From Epiperipatus broadwayi (Eukaryota > Onychophora > Udeonychophora > Euonychophora > Peripatidae): a stretch of DNA of 64,000 nucleotides. The translations under genes and the position numbers were made by a program. The stretch spans positions 3,936,173 to 4,000,172 of the forward strand of contig JAQFVV010006271.1 of NCBI GenBank assembly GCA_028023455.1, read 5' to 3'. Positions 25,974 to 38,115 of this stretch are shown here, piece by piece. Each line of letters starts with the position of its first letter. The stretch's first letter is position 1. The notes beneath the pieces are model-generated. The model worked only from the letters and a program-made list of their open reading frames with translations, was not told where the DNA came from and did not search any database.

Positions 25974-26380
25974 AGGTTCCATAAGAGAATTTAATCACTA
26001 AAATGTGCGGTATGATTCATTGGTGACCAGCTAGATCAGGAAGCTAGGTTACAGTAGTGATTATGGTTGCCTAAAATGTGACATGACTCATTTAGTAGAT
26101 ACAGCGGTGGCTGTTGGGAGAAGGTTACAGTTGCGATTATGGCACCCAAGCGTGGATGGCCGATTGGTTGGTTGGAGGTGGCACGATGTAGTGATTAGGT
26201 AGTATGTGTGATGAGTTCAGTCATGATGGTTAGCGGTGACTAGGTTACAGTGGCGATTATGATGCCAACCACTTAGGGACCCGATTTATTTATGATTGGA
26301 TAGATTAGTGAGCCATTGCTAGGTTACAAAATGTGGGTATGGTACCTGGCAATGTGTGGCCTGATTGTTCAGTTGATTAT
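25974..26380 (+). repeat. Reiterated LTR-end / PBS-like repeats
   Basis: Degenerate units start at about 25974, then 26047, 26123, 26243 and 26322. Most read ggttaca, a short spacer with gattatg, a PBS-like tggnnccnaa...gtg block and then a gatt block. The first two lie inside the LTR and are also present at the end of the 3' LTR. The third straddles the LTR end (26129). The last two lie in the leader. Confidence 0.55.
26140..26161 (+). promoter_or_regulatory. Putative primer-binding site
   Basis: TGGCACCCAAGCGTGG begins 10 nt after the LTR end. It resembles the site complementary to the 3' end of tRNA-Lys1,2 used by several retroelements, with an inserted G. The 10-nt gap is larger than usual. 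Neighbouring degenerate copies leave it unclear which one serves as the primer site. Confidence 0.4.
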
Positions 26381-27015
26381 TTCTAGCTATAGCAAATCAA
26401 AGTAGGAGGATATAGCATTCCAAAAATGTGCAGCTCAATGTATTTATGAGTACTGGTGATAAAGTTATCTGTAGGATGTTATTGCTAAGCCACATGTGAA
26501 CCCTATGATTAAGTAATTATTTTTGTTTGAGATATTGTAGTTATCTTAAAAGAGTTGTTAGTAAGAGTTCATCAGTGTGATCAAGTTGTGAATGATATTT
26601 CTCAAGTTAATAAATTATACTAACTTAAAATTGTGTGGACGATCCGGACTCAAATCCATTTGAAAAAAGATAATAGATAAATTGCATGATGTACTTTTGG
26701 TAATTAAAATATAATATTATTATAAAATAAAATATCTTTGATAGCAATATGTTAAATGGTGGTGATATTGGCATAAAATTGCAACATGATTAAAGTGATC
26801 CAGTAATGTGAGCATATCAACTTGAAGCAGTTAGGTGAAGTATATTGTCTAGCATATGATCAAGTGTTTTGTTTTTCTTTTTCTTGTGTAAACTTATGTG
26901 GAATTGTGGCTTGATGGAAGGTAGTGGTGTTAAAACGTATGCAAGGTTATATTAAATTAGTCCAATTCAAATTAGATATTACAGAGATATTTAAGAAAAT
27001 ATAATAGATAGCAAA

Positions 27016-27147
27016 ATGAGCGATAATAAGGAAAAAGAGTTAGAAGAAGTTGTAAGGATGAAGAGTTCTGAAAATGATAGTACTTTGAATAAGTTATTTA
27101 AATTCATGCAGGAAATGAAAGATGATATGAATAAAAGAATTAGATAA
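27016..27147 (+). pseudogene. Gag N-terminus, cut by a frameshift
   Basis: ATG at 27016 opens MSDNKEKELEEVVRMKSS, a charged helical stretch that runs into TAA at 27145. Just downstream are repeated aatgaataaagatgatatg-type segments, where an indel probably moved the frame. The main Gag frame resumes at 27276 in another register. This is the probable original Gag start, being the first good ATG after the leader. Confidence 0.5.
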
Positions 27148-27275
27148 TGAATAAAGAAGATATGAATCAAATGAATAAAGATGATATGAATCAAATGAAA
27201 AATGATATGAATAAAAAATTAGATGACAATAAAGAGAGATCATGAAATAAAAAATATTGATGATGTTAGGGGAAC

Positions 27276-29027
27276 TTGGAAAATATGAAAGGTAATTTTG
27301 ATAGTAGATTTGACAAGAATGAGGAGGATTTGAAAGGATTAAAAGAAGATATGGATTTTACGATGGAACTATTGAGCGCGAAAAATGCTGAAATGATAGA
27401 TGATAAAATCCATGAATATTATCAGTTAACTCAAAAAGAATTAAAAATCCATCGAGATGTATTAGACAACAATTGTAAAAGGGCGAGTAAAGACATAAAC
27501 AGTAAAATGACTGAGTTAAGTCAAATATTGTCTCACAAAGAAGGAGAGAGTAAAGAGAGGTTTTCCCAGTTGGAAGAGAAAATAAAGAGTTCACAGGATC
27601 AACTGGAAGAGAAAATAAAAATTTCTAATAAAAATATAGGCAGTTGTATTACTAGTTTTGATGTTCAAATAAAGGATATTAGGAAAGAATGTATGGAGAT
27701 GGGTAGAGAGAAAGAGTTTGATGTGAGTATATTTAAAGAAGAAATTAAGAAGGAAATGTTTGAAGATCTGAGTATGGCAAAAGGGGAGATGATAGAAAAT
27801 CATAAGTTCAGATCTAGGATGGGTGAAAATATGAAAAAGATGCAGAAAGAAATTAAGGACATCATAGATAAAAATAAAGGGGTTATGGATAATATAGGAG
27901 AGCAAACAGAAGCAATTAAGTTAGACTTAAAGGAGTTTCAAGAAGGTCAGAAAGACTACATTAAAGAAGTAGTAAGTCATTTAGAGTTGGATATTAAAGT
28001 TAAAGACATTTGTCAGAAAATAGAGACAGAGAGTCTATTGAATAATAAGAGATTTGCCGAAATAGAAAATGCTAAGTTAATTAAAATTATTGGTAGAGAG
28101 GAAGAGAATCAAAGAGATGAAAACGGCCAGATAGATTTTCAAAGTGATAAAGATATTAGGGATGAGGTAAACAGTAAAGAAGAGGTTGAAGTTAAAAGAG
28201 TAAAGTTTTGTGAAGGTGGGGATCCACATAATATAAATCCTTTAACTATAAAATTTATAAGGATAGTGCCCTTTAAAGGTGGATTTACAGAAAATCCATT
28301 AGAGTATCTAAACAGTCTAGAAGAGTTGTTTTCATTATGTACAATGAATGAAAAAGAAAAGCTAGCCATTGCCAGTAATCATTTATCTGATGCAGCAAAG
28401 AATTGGTGGCAATCCTTATTTAACAAACCGATGACTTATGGGGATTTTAGGTATTTGATAATGTGTAGTTTTTGGAGTGAAGATAGGCAAGATAACATAC
28501 GTTACCAGATATCTCAAGAAAAGTATAATTTTAGGAGAGGAAGTTATACCAAGTTTTTTAGAGATCAGGCAGTTAAATTGAAAAGCCTTACTGCCTTTTC
28601 ATTGTCAGAACCACAGATAGTTTGAATTATTCAACATAATCTGCCAAGGGCAATCGAACAAGTGCTTATTGCTGCCGATCGCTTAACCATAGAAGAAGTG
28701 ACAGAAATACTGGATGCTTTAGAGATAGCTGATTCTTCATATGACCATAAATCTGGTAATCCTAAGGATAGAATAAGTTATCCTGTCTCAAGTATGCAGG
28801 TCACACCCATGTCTTATAATCAAATGAATTATAGTCCGAGAATAGGGAAAAGGAAATATTTTGAGAATAGGGGTAGAGGATTTTCATATTTGCCTAGAAA
28901 TGCTTCTCAAAGTCATTCTAGAAATAGAGCTAACCTCATGCCCAATAAGCCTTCTACTAGTGGAATTACCACTATATTAAAGAAGCCTGAAGGAAAAGTA
29001 AAGGAAAAATCTATGGCGGTAAACTAA
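27276..29027 (+). pseudogene. Gag polyprotein with an in-frame stop
   Basis: Structural protein that packages element RNA. Residues 1 to about 290 are K/E-rich with heptad-like spacing, suggesting a long coiled coil. Residues about 330-449 hold the retrotransposon capsid signature (NPLEYLNSLEELF, then NHLSDAAKNWWQSLF). A TGA at 28623-28625 interrupts it, but the same frame continues to 29027, so this is one gene with a nonsense change. The C-terminus is basic and R/G/S/N-rich and has no CCHC zinc knuckle. Pol is reached by a -1 overlap. Such a long coiled coil before the capsid is unusual for this group. Confidence 0.78.
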
Positions 29028-30580
29028 AGCGGTCATTGTATGTGAGTTCCTCTATACAAGGACCTATTGCTAACAATGGGAGGAACAATGAGATGTGGTT
29101 TTTAAACACTCTAGAACTAGATGTCGATTACTTAGAGCCATTTGATATAGGTGAACTGCCTGTGTCATATAGTTGCCCAGTTGTAAAATTAGTTATAGAG
29201 GGTATGATGATAGATGCGCTAATTGACTCAGGCAGCCAAGCCTCTATCTTGTCAGAAAACACTTATGTTAAAATATTAAGTTTAAATAAAAATGTCCCAT
29301 CATTGCCAATTAAGCAAATCCAGGTTACTCTTGCTAATGGGAAGAGAACTAAGCTTTCCAATAGGCAGGTGTGGATAAATTTTAAGTTTAATAAAACTGA
29401 ATTTGGGCATATCTTTTTAATAATGCCTGGACTAATCCATGAAGTCATTATAGGTTCTGATTTCATGATATTAAACCAGTGTAGTTTAAATTATAAGGAA
29501 AAATTATTTATATGTCAAGAAGAAAGGCTTAAATTTGAAATTGGATCGCATAACCTTTCTAGTCAATTACTATGCATCCAAGAGACATCAATTGAAGTTA
29601 GCATTAAAGCTAAAATAGAATCTATTTGTAATTCAGATTTAAAATTAGGGAATAATTTCTACCAGTTGATGTGCAAATATAAAAATATCTTTTCAAAAGT
29701 CCCAGGTATTATAAATGGATATATCCATAGAATTAAATTAAAAAACAATGACCCTTTTCAGCAAAGAATGTACCCAATTCCATATCAATATGAAGAAGAG
29801 GTACAACAGCAGGTAAACCGAATGCTGGAATGGCATATTATTAAAAAATCCCCTTCTGCTTATGTGAATCCATTGGTGATCATAAGAAAGAAGGATGGCT
29901 CGATTCGAGTGTGTTTAGATGCTCGAATGCTAAATCAAATGACCATTCCTGAATGTGACATTCCTCCACCAGTACATGAGCTCCTGATTAAATTTAAACA
30001 GAGGTCAATTTTCTCTACATTTGATTTGACAGCCAGTTACTGGCAGATACCACTGCATGATGATGACCAAAAATACACAGCTTTTCATTTTAAGGGCCAA
30101 TCATATGTTTTTAAAAGAATGCCCTTTGGTCTTATTAATAGTGGTGCTGGCTTAATCAGATGCCTGGACATGATTTTTTCGAAACAATTAAAAGAAAAAA
30201 TTATCATGTACATGGATGATATTGTCATTGCATCGGGCAATATAGCAGAGCATTTGGAACATTTACGGATGTTTTTCCAAGAGTGTTCCTCTAATAATAT
30301 AAAGGTTAATTTGGAGAAATGTACTATAGCTGCAAAAGAAATTACTTTTCTAGGGCATTTAATTAATGAACATGGAATCAAACCCCATCCTGAAAAGATT
30401 GCAGCTATACAAAGTTTCCCCATGCCAAAGACTAAGAAGCAACTTAGATCTTTCCTTGGTCTATGCAACTATTACCATAAATTTTATGAGAACTTTGCTG
30501 AAGATACCTTGTGTTTATCACAATTATTGAAAAAACTGAAAAGGGGAAGTGGACCAAAGATCATGATGAAGAGTTTATGA
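28991..30580 (+). pseudogene. Pol part 1: protease and reverse transcriptase
   Basis: Open in frame -1 relative to gag from 28991, overlapping gag by 37 nt, so Gag-Pol was probably made by -1 ribosomal frameshifting. I see no canonical XXXYYYZ slippery heptamer in the overlap. Domains in order are an aspartic protease with ALIDSGSQASIL (29215-29250); an RT with RKKDGSIRVCLDAR, STFDLTASYWQIPL and MPFGLINSGAGLIR; and the catalytic YMDDIVIASG (near 30208), all intact. Connection motifs FLGHLI and FLGLCNYYHKF follow. The frame is then lost at about 30525-30540 in an A-rich stretch and ends at a chance stop at 30580, while RNase H and integrase continue in the next frame. Confidence 0.85.
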
Positions 30581-32307
30581 GAATTAAAATTAAATTTTTA
30601 AACAAAGTCATATTAGCTTACCCAAATTTCAACAAAATATTTTATGTGCAAACAGACAGTAGTTACTATGGTCTAGGAGTAGTACTATATCAACTTGATA
30701 ATAATCAGATGCCTCAGGTATTATATTTCTTAAGTCGGCACTTAAGAGGGGCAGAGCTGAACTACTCCATCACAGAAAAAGAGACTCTAGCTGTTGTCTG
30801 GGCATTCCAGAAATTGTGCCAGTTTTTGCTAGGCTCTGAAGTGGTTGTTTTATCAGACCATAGGAGTTTAGAATTTTTAAATAAGAGTTATCTCAATAAT
30901 GAGAGGCTCATCAGGTGGAGCTTATATCTCCAACAATTTAACTACAGTATCCTGTATGTTGAAGGGAGAAAGAATATTCCTGCAGATATTCTTAGCCGCC
31001 ACCCTGTCTGTGTTCATCCAAAGCATCCTGCTACTAGTGATATTATTATTAATAATATTCAGGTAGATTTGGATACTGGGATTATAGAAGATTATAACAA
31101 TCTTACTATTAATCAACGTCAGGACATTAAACTAAATAAAATAATTAATACATTAAATGATCCTCTTAGTATTAATAGTAGGAATAAACAAGTTAAAAGA
31201 ATCTTAAATAAGTATAAATTATATAAAAATATTTTAATGTACAATATTAGTTCAGTAGACCATGCTTCATGGAGAATAATAGTTCCACAAAATTTTGCAA
31301 ATAAACTAATTAAGTATACCCATATTAAGTATGGACACAATGGTGCTCCAAAAATATATTATGTATTAAGAGCTTATTTTTATTTTAATCAAATGTATAA
31401 AAAAATAATAAGAGAAAATAAATCATGTGAGATATGTTCAAAATCTAAATATTGCACTAAAACATTTGTAGGGTTGTTAAAACCAATTCTACCTAGCAAA
31501 CCAAATGAATTATTATCCATAGATTTCTATGGACCTCTTCCACCTTTCAATCGGCAAAAGTTCATACTAGTTGCATATGACGTGTTTAGTAAATATGTGA
31601 CAGCATATCCCGTACCTAAGACAGACTCCAAAAGCGTTATACAGTGCCTTACTAATTACCAATTCCCTTTAGTAGGTAAACCTAATTCAATTTTAACTGA
31701 TCATGCAACAGCATTCATATCAGATAGGTGGAGTCAGTGGATACAGACTCAAGGTATAAAGCATATTATGAGCTCTATCAGAAATCCACAATCCAACCCG
31801 TGCAAGTGCATAATGCGTGAGCTGAGTCGACTCTTTAGAGTCTATGTTAAGGACAACCACAGACAGTGGGTACATAAACTTCCAGAAGTCATAAAGTACA
31901 TGAATGTAATGTATAATGAATCAACAGGATTCACCCCAACTAGGCTTCACTATGGAAGACATGAACCATTGCTAATTAAGACTCCCTTACCCCCTATTTT
32001 AGAAGAGATAAATCATGATGATGATTTAAATATAGCCAACCAAAAGTTAAAAAAAATGGCAAATAAAAGAGTAAAACAATCAAAAACTAAACCACATCCA
32101 TTTAAGGTCGGTGATCTAGTACTATTGTGTACACCTCATGTTAGCAATGTGCAGAAGAATCAATTCAAAATTTTTTTGAATCTGTACGAAGGTCCTTACC
32201 AAATAATCACTCAGGTTGGTGAGAATGCCTTTATGCTCTCAACCCCTGATGGCCCAAAAGGAACATACAATGCCCACAGTTTAATGCCATATCCACCCAT
32301 AAATTAG
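30511..32307 (+). pseudogene. Pol part 2: RNase H and integrase
   Basis: RNase H: FYVQTDSSYYGLGVVL, ELNYSITEKETLAVVWAF, LSDHRSLEFL and NIPADILSR. Integrase: zinc-binding H...H...C..C (HIKYGHNGAPK to CEICSK), first catalytic Asp in LLSIDFYGPLPPF, second in SILTDHATAF. The region of the catalytic Glu reads NPQSNPCKCIMRELSRLF. In the sister element (about 53865-53880) the same spot reads CCE, so Glu appears changed to Lys (AAG at 31804). The C-terminal part FKVGDLVLL...YEGPYQII is the Gypsy GPY/F module. A -1 frameshift from the RT frame precedes it. RNase H degrades template RNA; integrase inserts the cDNA. Confidence 0.87.
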
Positions 32308-32849
32308 TAGATATCAACTCATGTAATGTAATGCTCATAGGTGAGAGAAAATGTTAATATTTTACTGATTAACTATAAAAGGAGAAATAAATACAAGAAT
32401 TTAACTTTGGATAGTCTATTGTATGATTATATAGGGTTATGTAATAATCAAATTAGGTGTAAAATGAAGTTTGTATTTCAATTAAAATGTTTATCTGAAT
32501 TAAGAGAACTATCAGAGGAGATTTTTTTTGAAGAGAATTAAATTTGTTTTAAAGTGGAAGTTGTAAAGCTGATTTTAACTTAATTAATTGTGCATATTAT
32601 TTCAGACATAATATGTATCCTAACAAAATATGTGATGAGCAAAATTCTTTGATAATTGTTTAATAAAGCAAAAGTGTATCTTTGATAAAATGAATGTAAT
32701 AAAAATAGTATTTACAAGTAATAGATAAACTAAATATGTTCTTTATGGTGCGGTAATTCAAAATGTGTATAGTGTAATATTGTTTAACCTATTTTTTATT
32801 AAATGCTGGTTAAAGGAATATATATTAAATTTAAAATTTTGTTTTCTAT
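32308..32849 (+). other. Element 3' untranslated part
   Basis: A 66-codon frame (32341-32541) follows integrase. It has no motif and I would not call it a gene. Otherwise AT-rich. Confidence 0.45.
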
Positions 32850-32860
32850 GAGGGGGGGGG
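32850..32860 (+). promoter_or_regulatory. Polypurine tract
   Basis: GA followed by nine G, three bases before the TGTGACC start of the 3' LTR. It is the expected primer for plus-strand DNA synthesis and confirms the LTR boundary. Confidence 0.8.
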
Positions 32861-32863
32861 TAA

Positions 32864-35800
32864 TGTGACCTTTTATTTAGATCCCTAAATTAATAATTCC
32901 AAAATTTTAAATGATGATATATTTAACATCAAAATCTTACTAAAGTGGTTTTCAATAGAGATTATTTTGAATGTACTGGGAAATTTGCTTGAGTGGAGAT
33001 AAGATTTCAAACCCAGTCTAGGCTCTGACTAGACTAAAATAACAATTTAAAAGTATTATTATTATTTGGTAGATAAATACATTGCTATTTTATTAGTTTT
33101 GAATAGCAATTGAAATAAATAAATAATTAAATCAAATTGTTAAAGTCTTGTAAAATAAATCATTATAGTAAATTATTTAAGCATATTTTTTATGTAGTAT
33201 ATCTAAAGCTGTCTTAAGTAATAATGGATAGTTATTAAAAATGAAGCCAGAGGGGGTAATACTAATTATGCATACCCAAAATCATTGGCTAATTCACTCC
33301 CAGAGTGCAATATAATAAAAGCTATATATGTTTTAACAAAGCTGTAGGGGGGTGGACTAATTAAGAAAAACAAGAACCAAGTAAACACAAACCTCAGCTC
33401 TGATTTAAAATAAGAAAAAAATTAAAAATCAACAAAATTCTGAAATCTAATTGTATGGAAGTAGAATACCTTGCTGTCTAAAGATGTTTGAATAAGAAAT
33501 CTTAAAAACCTTGCTATCATTTTAAGCCATTTCCACGACCGCATATTTCCTAGGATTCATTCTGGAGAAGGAAATTAAAACCATGGAGATAAGTTTTTAT
33601 TTGAATAAGTACTGCTTTAAACCCAGGAAAATTCAAGCAAAAGTAAGCCTTTGCTTTTATGTTGTGTATATTTTTAAAATATCTTCTTTGGAAATGACAT
33701 GTAAATCATTTATAAGTAGACTAAAAAGTTGATAATGTTTATATTTTGCGTGCTAGTCTTGTTATCCAGCAGAACGATCTTATATGCTTGTAAAGTAAAA
33801 TATCAAGTTAAAAATAATAATAATAATAATTGGAGATAATTTTAAAACAAGTGTTATATATGATATATAGTAAATAAATTTAAAAGTCATTTTGAAATAA
33901 TCTAACTTTTAATAAAGTAAATATGAAAATATTTTCGTAATGTTATTCTCTATAGTCTGCAAAATTTTATCGTGCGGGAACCTATGTAATGAAAGAACTA
34001 GTCAATTACGAGCTGATTAAAATGCTAGATATGTCAATGTGATAATTGGATAAATCTGTTTTAGTATTAGTGGATAATTATTATTTTGCCAATGGAAATA
34101 TAATAAAATAAATGTTTGTTTTTAAAATTGTATTGGGAAAATATACGTCATCATCGTAATAGTATTTTAAATATTTACAATGCTAGGATTATTGAAAGTT
34201 GTGACACATTACTGTATGGAGGGAAAATCAAACCAGTAAATAACTTTAAAAAATAAAATAAATATAATAAGTGTGATAAAATTCGACTGATGTCCAAAAA
34301 AAATTATCTTGATCTTAAAAGTAATAAATGATTTTTGTTATATTTCATTTGAAACGCTTACTGAATAAATCAATAAAGATTTTAATAAGTTTGTTTTGAA
34401 GTTTGTTTTGAAATATCTAGAGCAGGTAGATAAATTTATCTTTTTAAATATTCTACAATTAAAAACGCGAATATTAATTGCCTGATGAATTATCGCCATG
34501 GAAACTCTTAAATAATTTCTACTTTTGGATAAGTGTTGAATTTTGTTCTATTATCCATACAACAGGATAATGAAATATATATGCTTAATCTAGACTGATT
34601 GGTCATCCTAATAACCATTTATATTATTCTAACTCACCAGGATAAATAACTTGGAACAGAGTATAAAATTTAATGGATAAAAATGTGCTTTTATTTTTCT
34701 TTATCATTGCTGTGTTATTACTTACGTAATGTGTTACTTGGAAATTTTGTTTTTAAACATATGTGTTTTACTGTGGCATGAAAGATATATATATATATAT
34801 ATATAAAGTTCAAGAAAAAATGTGTAAAATATATATCTATTTGATGTATGTTTTTTTTTTTAGTTAAGAGAAAACCAGAAAATATATATATCATTTATTT
34901 AGAGAGAGTGATAAAAAAATATTTACTTCTCTCATAGTTTAAAACTAATTTTAAGGTAAAAAAAAAAAAAGAAAAAAAGGTAAATGTACAGACATTTTAT
35001 CAAAATATATATATATTGGCATGACTGAATTATTTTCTGATATAAAAGAAAATTTGATATAAACCTTTTTCATTTTTGTAATTTGCTATAGAAGTGAACG
35101 TGTCCACTTTGAATACAAATACAGGTTTGATCTTAATTGCTTAAATCCATCGTGCTCTCTTTAATAAAAATATAGTTGTCATTCTAAAATGATTAACGAT
35201 CATTGGACATAGGTATTTTGGTTTGGCTGTTAATACATTAATGATTTTACATTATAAAATGGAATATGTAGATTTTCACTGTTATTGTTGGTATTGTTTT
35301 TGTCTTGCTATAATTTGAGAATGACTAGTGACAGTTTTTAGTTAATAGGATGTTCCAATTGAATGGCATCCAATATATTAATATTTATATGGAGCATAGG
35401 CTGATGAAGTGTCACCTATGGCTAATTTCATGAGAGAAAAGATGGATAGAATCTGAGCAGTAATTAATGCTCATTAGTATAAATAATCCTAAAAAGAAAG
35501 GATATCTATGGTTTGAATTCTAGTCTTTTCATGGTGAGGCAAGGCCCACACACATACGTATACCCATAGAGAGGTATAGAATCAGCCATATATTATTATA
35601 CAACTGTCATGTTGTTTTTTATAAAGTCTCCCATCTTAGTGTTAAATTCCTCATGATAATATAGAGATAGTTTTTTCCACCATGTATGGTGAAGTATAAT
35701 AGGTCAAAATCATATAGCAAGTATAAAAACAATGTTAAAGTTAGGAACACCGATCTAGCATAGTGTTTTCTTAATTGAAATAGTGTTTATGATGTTGGAG

Positions 35801-38009
35801 GATCATCATCCAGTACAGACAGACCAAACCAGAATCTATTTGTAATTGTAGAATTTAGATGTACAAGTAAGAGAGGCACATGGGCAGAATGGATTCATCT
35901 TCATCAAATAATGATGTGACAGTAGAATTGTAAGATCAGTTATGTATTCAAAGGTTGAGCTGTGGACATAGGTAATGCTTAATGAGATCTAGGTGTCTTT
36001 GATTTTTGAATGTTTAATCATATTCATTTAATGCACTAAACTTAGTCATTTCAAAGTTAAATAAGTTAGTAATTGCACAGAATGTGATAATTGCCCTTAT
36101 CATATTCTGATAAAAGATAGGGCTTTGGGATAATGCAATACTTTATAATGTTGAAATTCTAAATTTAAACTTTGTGCATATCCTAGAGTTCTAAATATAC
36201 TGCTATTATGTAATTTAAGTGCTAGTGCAGCTTAAATAGGTTTTAGTATCTTATTTTTAAAAATATGCCCAAAGAGCAACAAATGATATTTTGAACATTA
36301 TTTTCTACTTGGTTGTATCATTTGCTGAGTATATGGTCAAGGGGATAATAAGTATTTGTCCCATCCATAAATTATTTTAATAGATTAGTTTTATTTCATG
36401 CCATATCTGTGAATTAAAAATTTGTACATAGTGTAAATAAAGTTTGTTGTATTTAAAAATTTATGTAGTTGCATGTAGTCTTATTGCTAATTACCACATC
36501 TATACACTATTATTGTTATTGCTATCAACCTACCAGAAGATTATAAATTGAAATCATCATCAACCAATATAGTACTATTAACTATATTATGCTATATCAT
36601 AATAATTTTGGTAAGTCTTATAATTTATTGGTACATCTAATGCATTATCACACAATAATCAAAATGTTAATAACTTGTAGTACAGATTGTTTTAAACAAT
36701 ATATTAAAAGATAAACATAGTATTGATTTGATTGATTTAGTTAAATCTGCAGAGCTATCATTCACTGATCTTGATCACATGGTTTATAATTATTTAAGAA
36801 AAGGAATTTGGTAAGTTATTGTTTTTTTTTAATTATCCAAAAAGTCATTTCCATTCATAAATTTTAAAGATTTTATTAATTATAAAGTTTATGAGTAACT
36901 GCTAAATATAGTTCTTAATTTGAGTTTATATTGAGAGCTGTTTTGTGCATTATGTTTGGGTAGTGGTAAAATCCCTCTTACTGACCCAAATATATTTTGT
37001 ATAATGATTTTATAGTGTTTGAACCCTGAGAAGAATTAGTTGTTAAATTTCAAGATAAAATTTAAATTTGTAATAAATTTTATATTTAGTCAATTGTTAT
37101 AGTTAGACTTGGAAATAGATTACTTTCACTGTTTTATGAAAGTCAACCAAAGCTTTAAGATGTAAATTATTTTATTTTGGACTAAAATGTATAATTTGTT
37201 TTAACTTCAGGATAAATATTCTGGTTGTGTCAAGCTTGAAATCCCTATTTTTATTTAGCCTATCTTTTTACCATTTAATACCATATTAGGTTATAATTTA
37301 AGATTTCAGTCTCCATCATTAACATTATTCTTCAATTTCATCTTGATCGTTCTTTTAGTTATTCATTCTCATTTGACATTAATTCATTATCATAATTGAT
37401 TAATCATACATTAACTTTTATTCTTTTATCATCTCAACTATTCATTAACTCTTAGTCTATCATCATCTTAATCAGTCATTATTCCCATACATCTTCAGTC
37501 TTTTCTCTTCATTCTTAGACTCATTTCATTCCACTATTTAATTATTACTTCTTTCCATCATCCATTTAGTCATCTACATCATACTTTACTTATCATTTCA
37601 CTTATAAGTTGAATTTCATAATTAGTCCAGACATATAATTATTAGTTATTTTATTAATTTGCTGAATATCAAATTTAACTCATCTCATTTTGTTTGTGTG
37701 GATTTCAGGGCTGGTTTGACCAGAAGTTTTTATCTTTATTAGTCACCTTGTGATCTTCTTTAGATTGACAGTTTCATGCTAGTTTTATTCAATCCAGGAA
37801 TCATTTCGTTAGTTTTGCATTTTTGTTTTTTCATGCTTATATTCTTGAGCGTGTGAGTATGTTAGGTTCCATAAGAGAATTTAATCACTAAAATGTGCGG
37901 TATGATTCATTGATGACCAGCTAGATCAGGAAGCTAGGGTACAGTAGTGATTATGGTGCCTAAAACGTGATATGATTCATTTATAGTACAGTGGTCTTTG
38001 GCAGAAGTT

Positions 38010-38012
<3 letters not shown>
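32864..38012 (+). repeat. 3' LTR, 5149 bp
   Basis: Matches 20976-26129 end to end, including TGTGACC start and GTTACA end. The end directly abuts a TA run at 38013. Confidence 0.88.
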
Positions 38013-38052
<40 letters not shown>

Positions 38053-38115
38053 TGTAAATCTGCACAATGGCACAATATATATATATATATATATATTGTG
38101 CCATTTACAATTTAG
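38013..38115. repeat. (TA)n tracts with inverted flanks
   Basis: Two TA runs. The second is enclosed by tggcacaata and tattgtgcca, with a wider attgtaaat/atttacaat pair. This is the presumed insertion target of the Gypsy element. Confidence 0.85.

Larger units (their letters stand above)
20976..26129 (+). repeat. 5' LTR, 5154 bp
   Basis: No protein-coding frame of note. It carries a candidate promoter (22777) and an AATAAA (24553), which would place U3 in the left third and R/U5 after it. The last 150 bp consist of degenerate copies of the terminal ggttaca-type repeat. It differs from the 3' copy by scattered single bases and short indels. Confidence 0.88.
20976..38012 (+). mobile_element. 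Gypsy-type LTR retrotransposon with LTRs of about 5.15 kb
   Basis: Two direct copies, 20976-26129 and 32864-38012, start TGTGACCTTTTATTTAG and end GTTACA (TG...CA). They are nearly identical along their whole length, with substitutions of a few percent by eye and small indels. The 6.7-kb internal part encodes gag, protease, RT, RNase H and integrase in Gypsy (Ty3) order. It sits in a TA microsatellite: TA repeat lies directly outside both ends, so a target duplication cannot be told from the repeat. The coding part is broken in at least three places. Confidence 0.88.

Noticed and set aside
27358-28369. Minus-strand frames opposite gag
   Set aside because: Shadows of the gag reading frame on the other strand.
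32341-32541. Extra ORF after integrase as an env-like gene
   Set aside because: Only 66 codons, no signal peptide, no transmembrane segment or glycosylation pattern.
20960-38020. Target-site duplication of the 17-kb element
   Set aside because: Both flanks are TA repeat, so a duplication of 4-5 bp cannot be told from the background. The immediate bases (tatgt and atata) are not identical.
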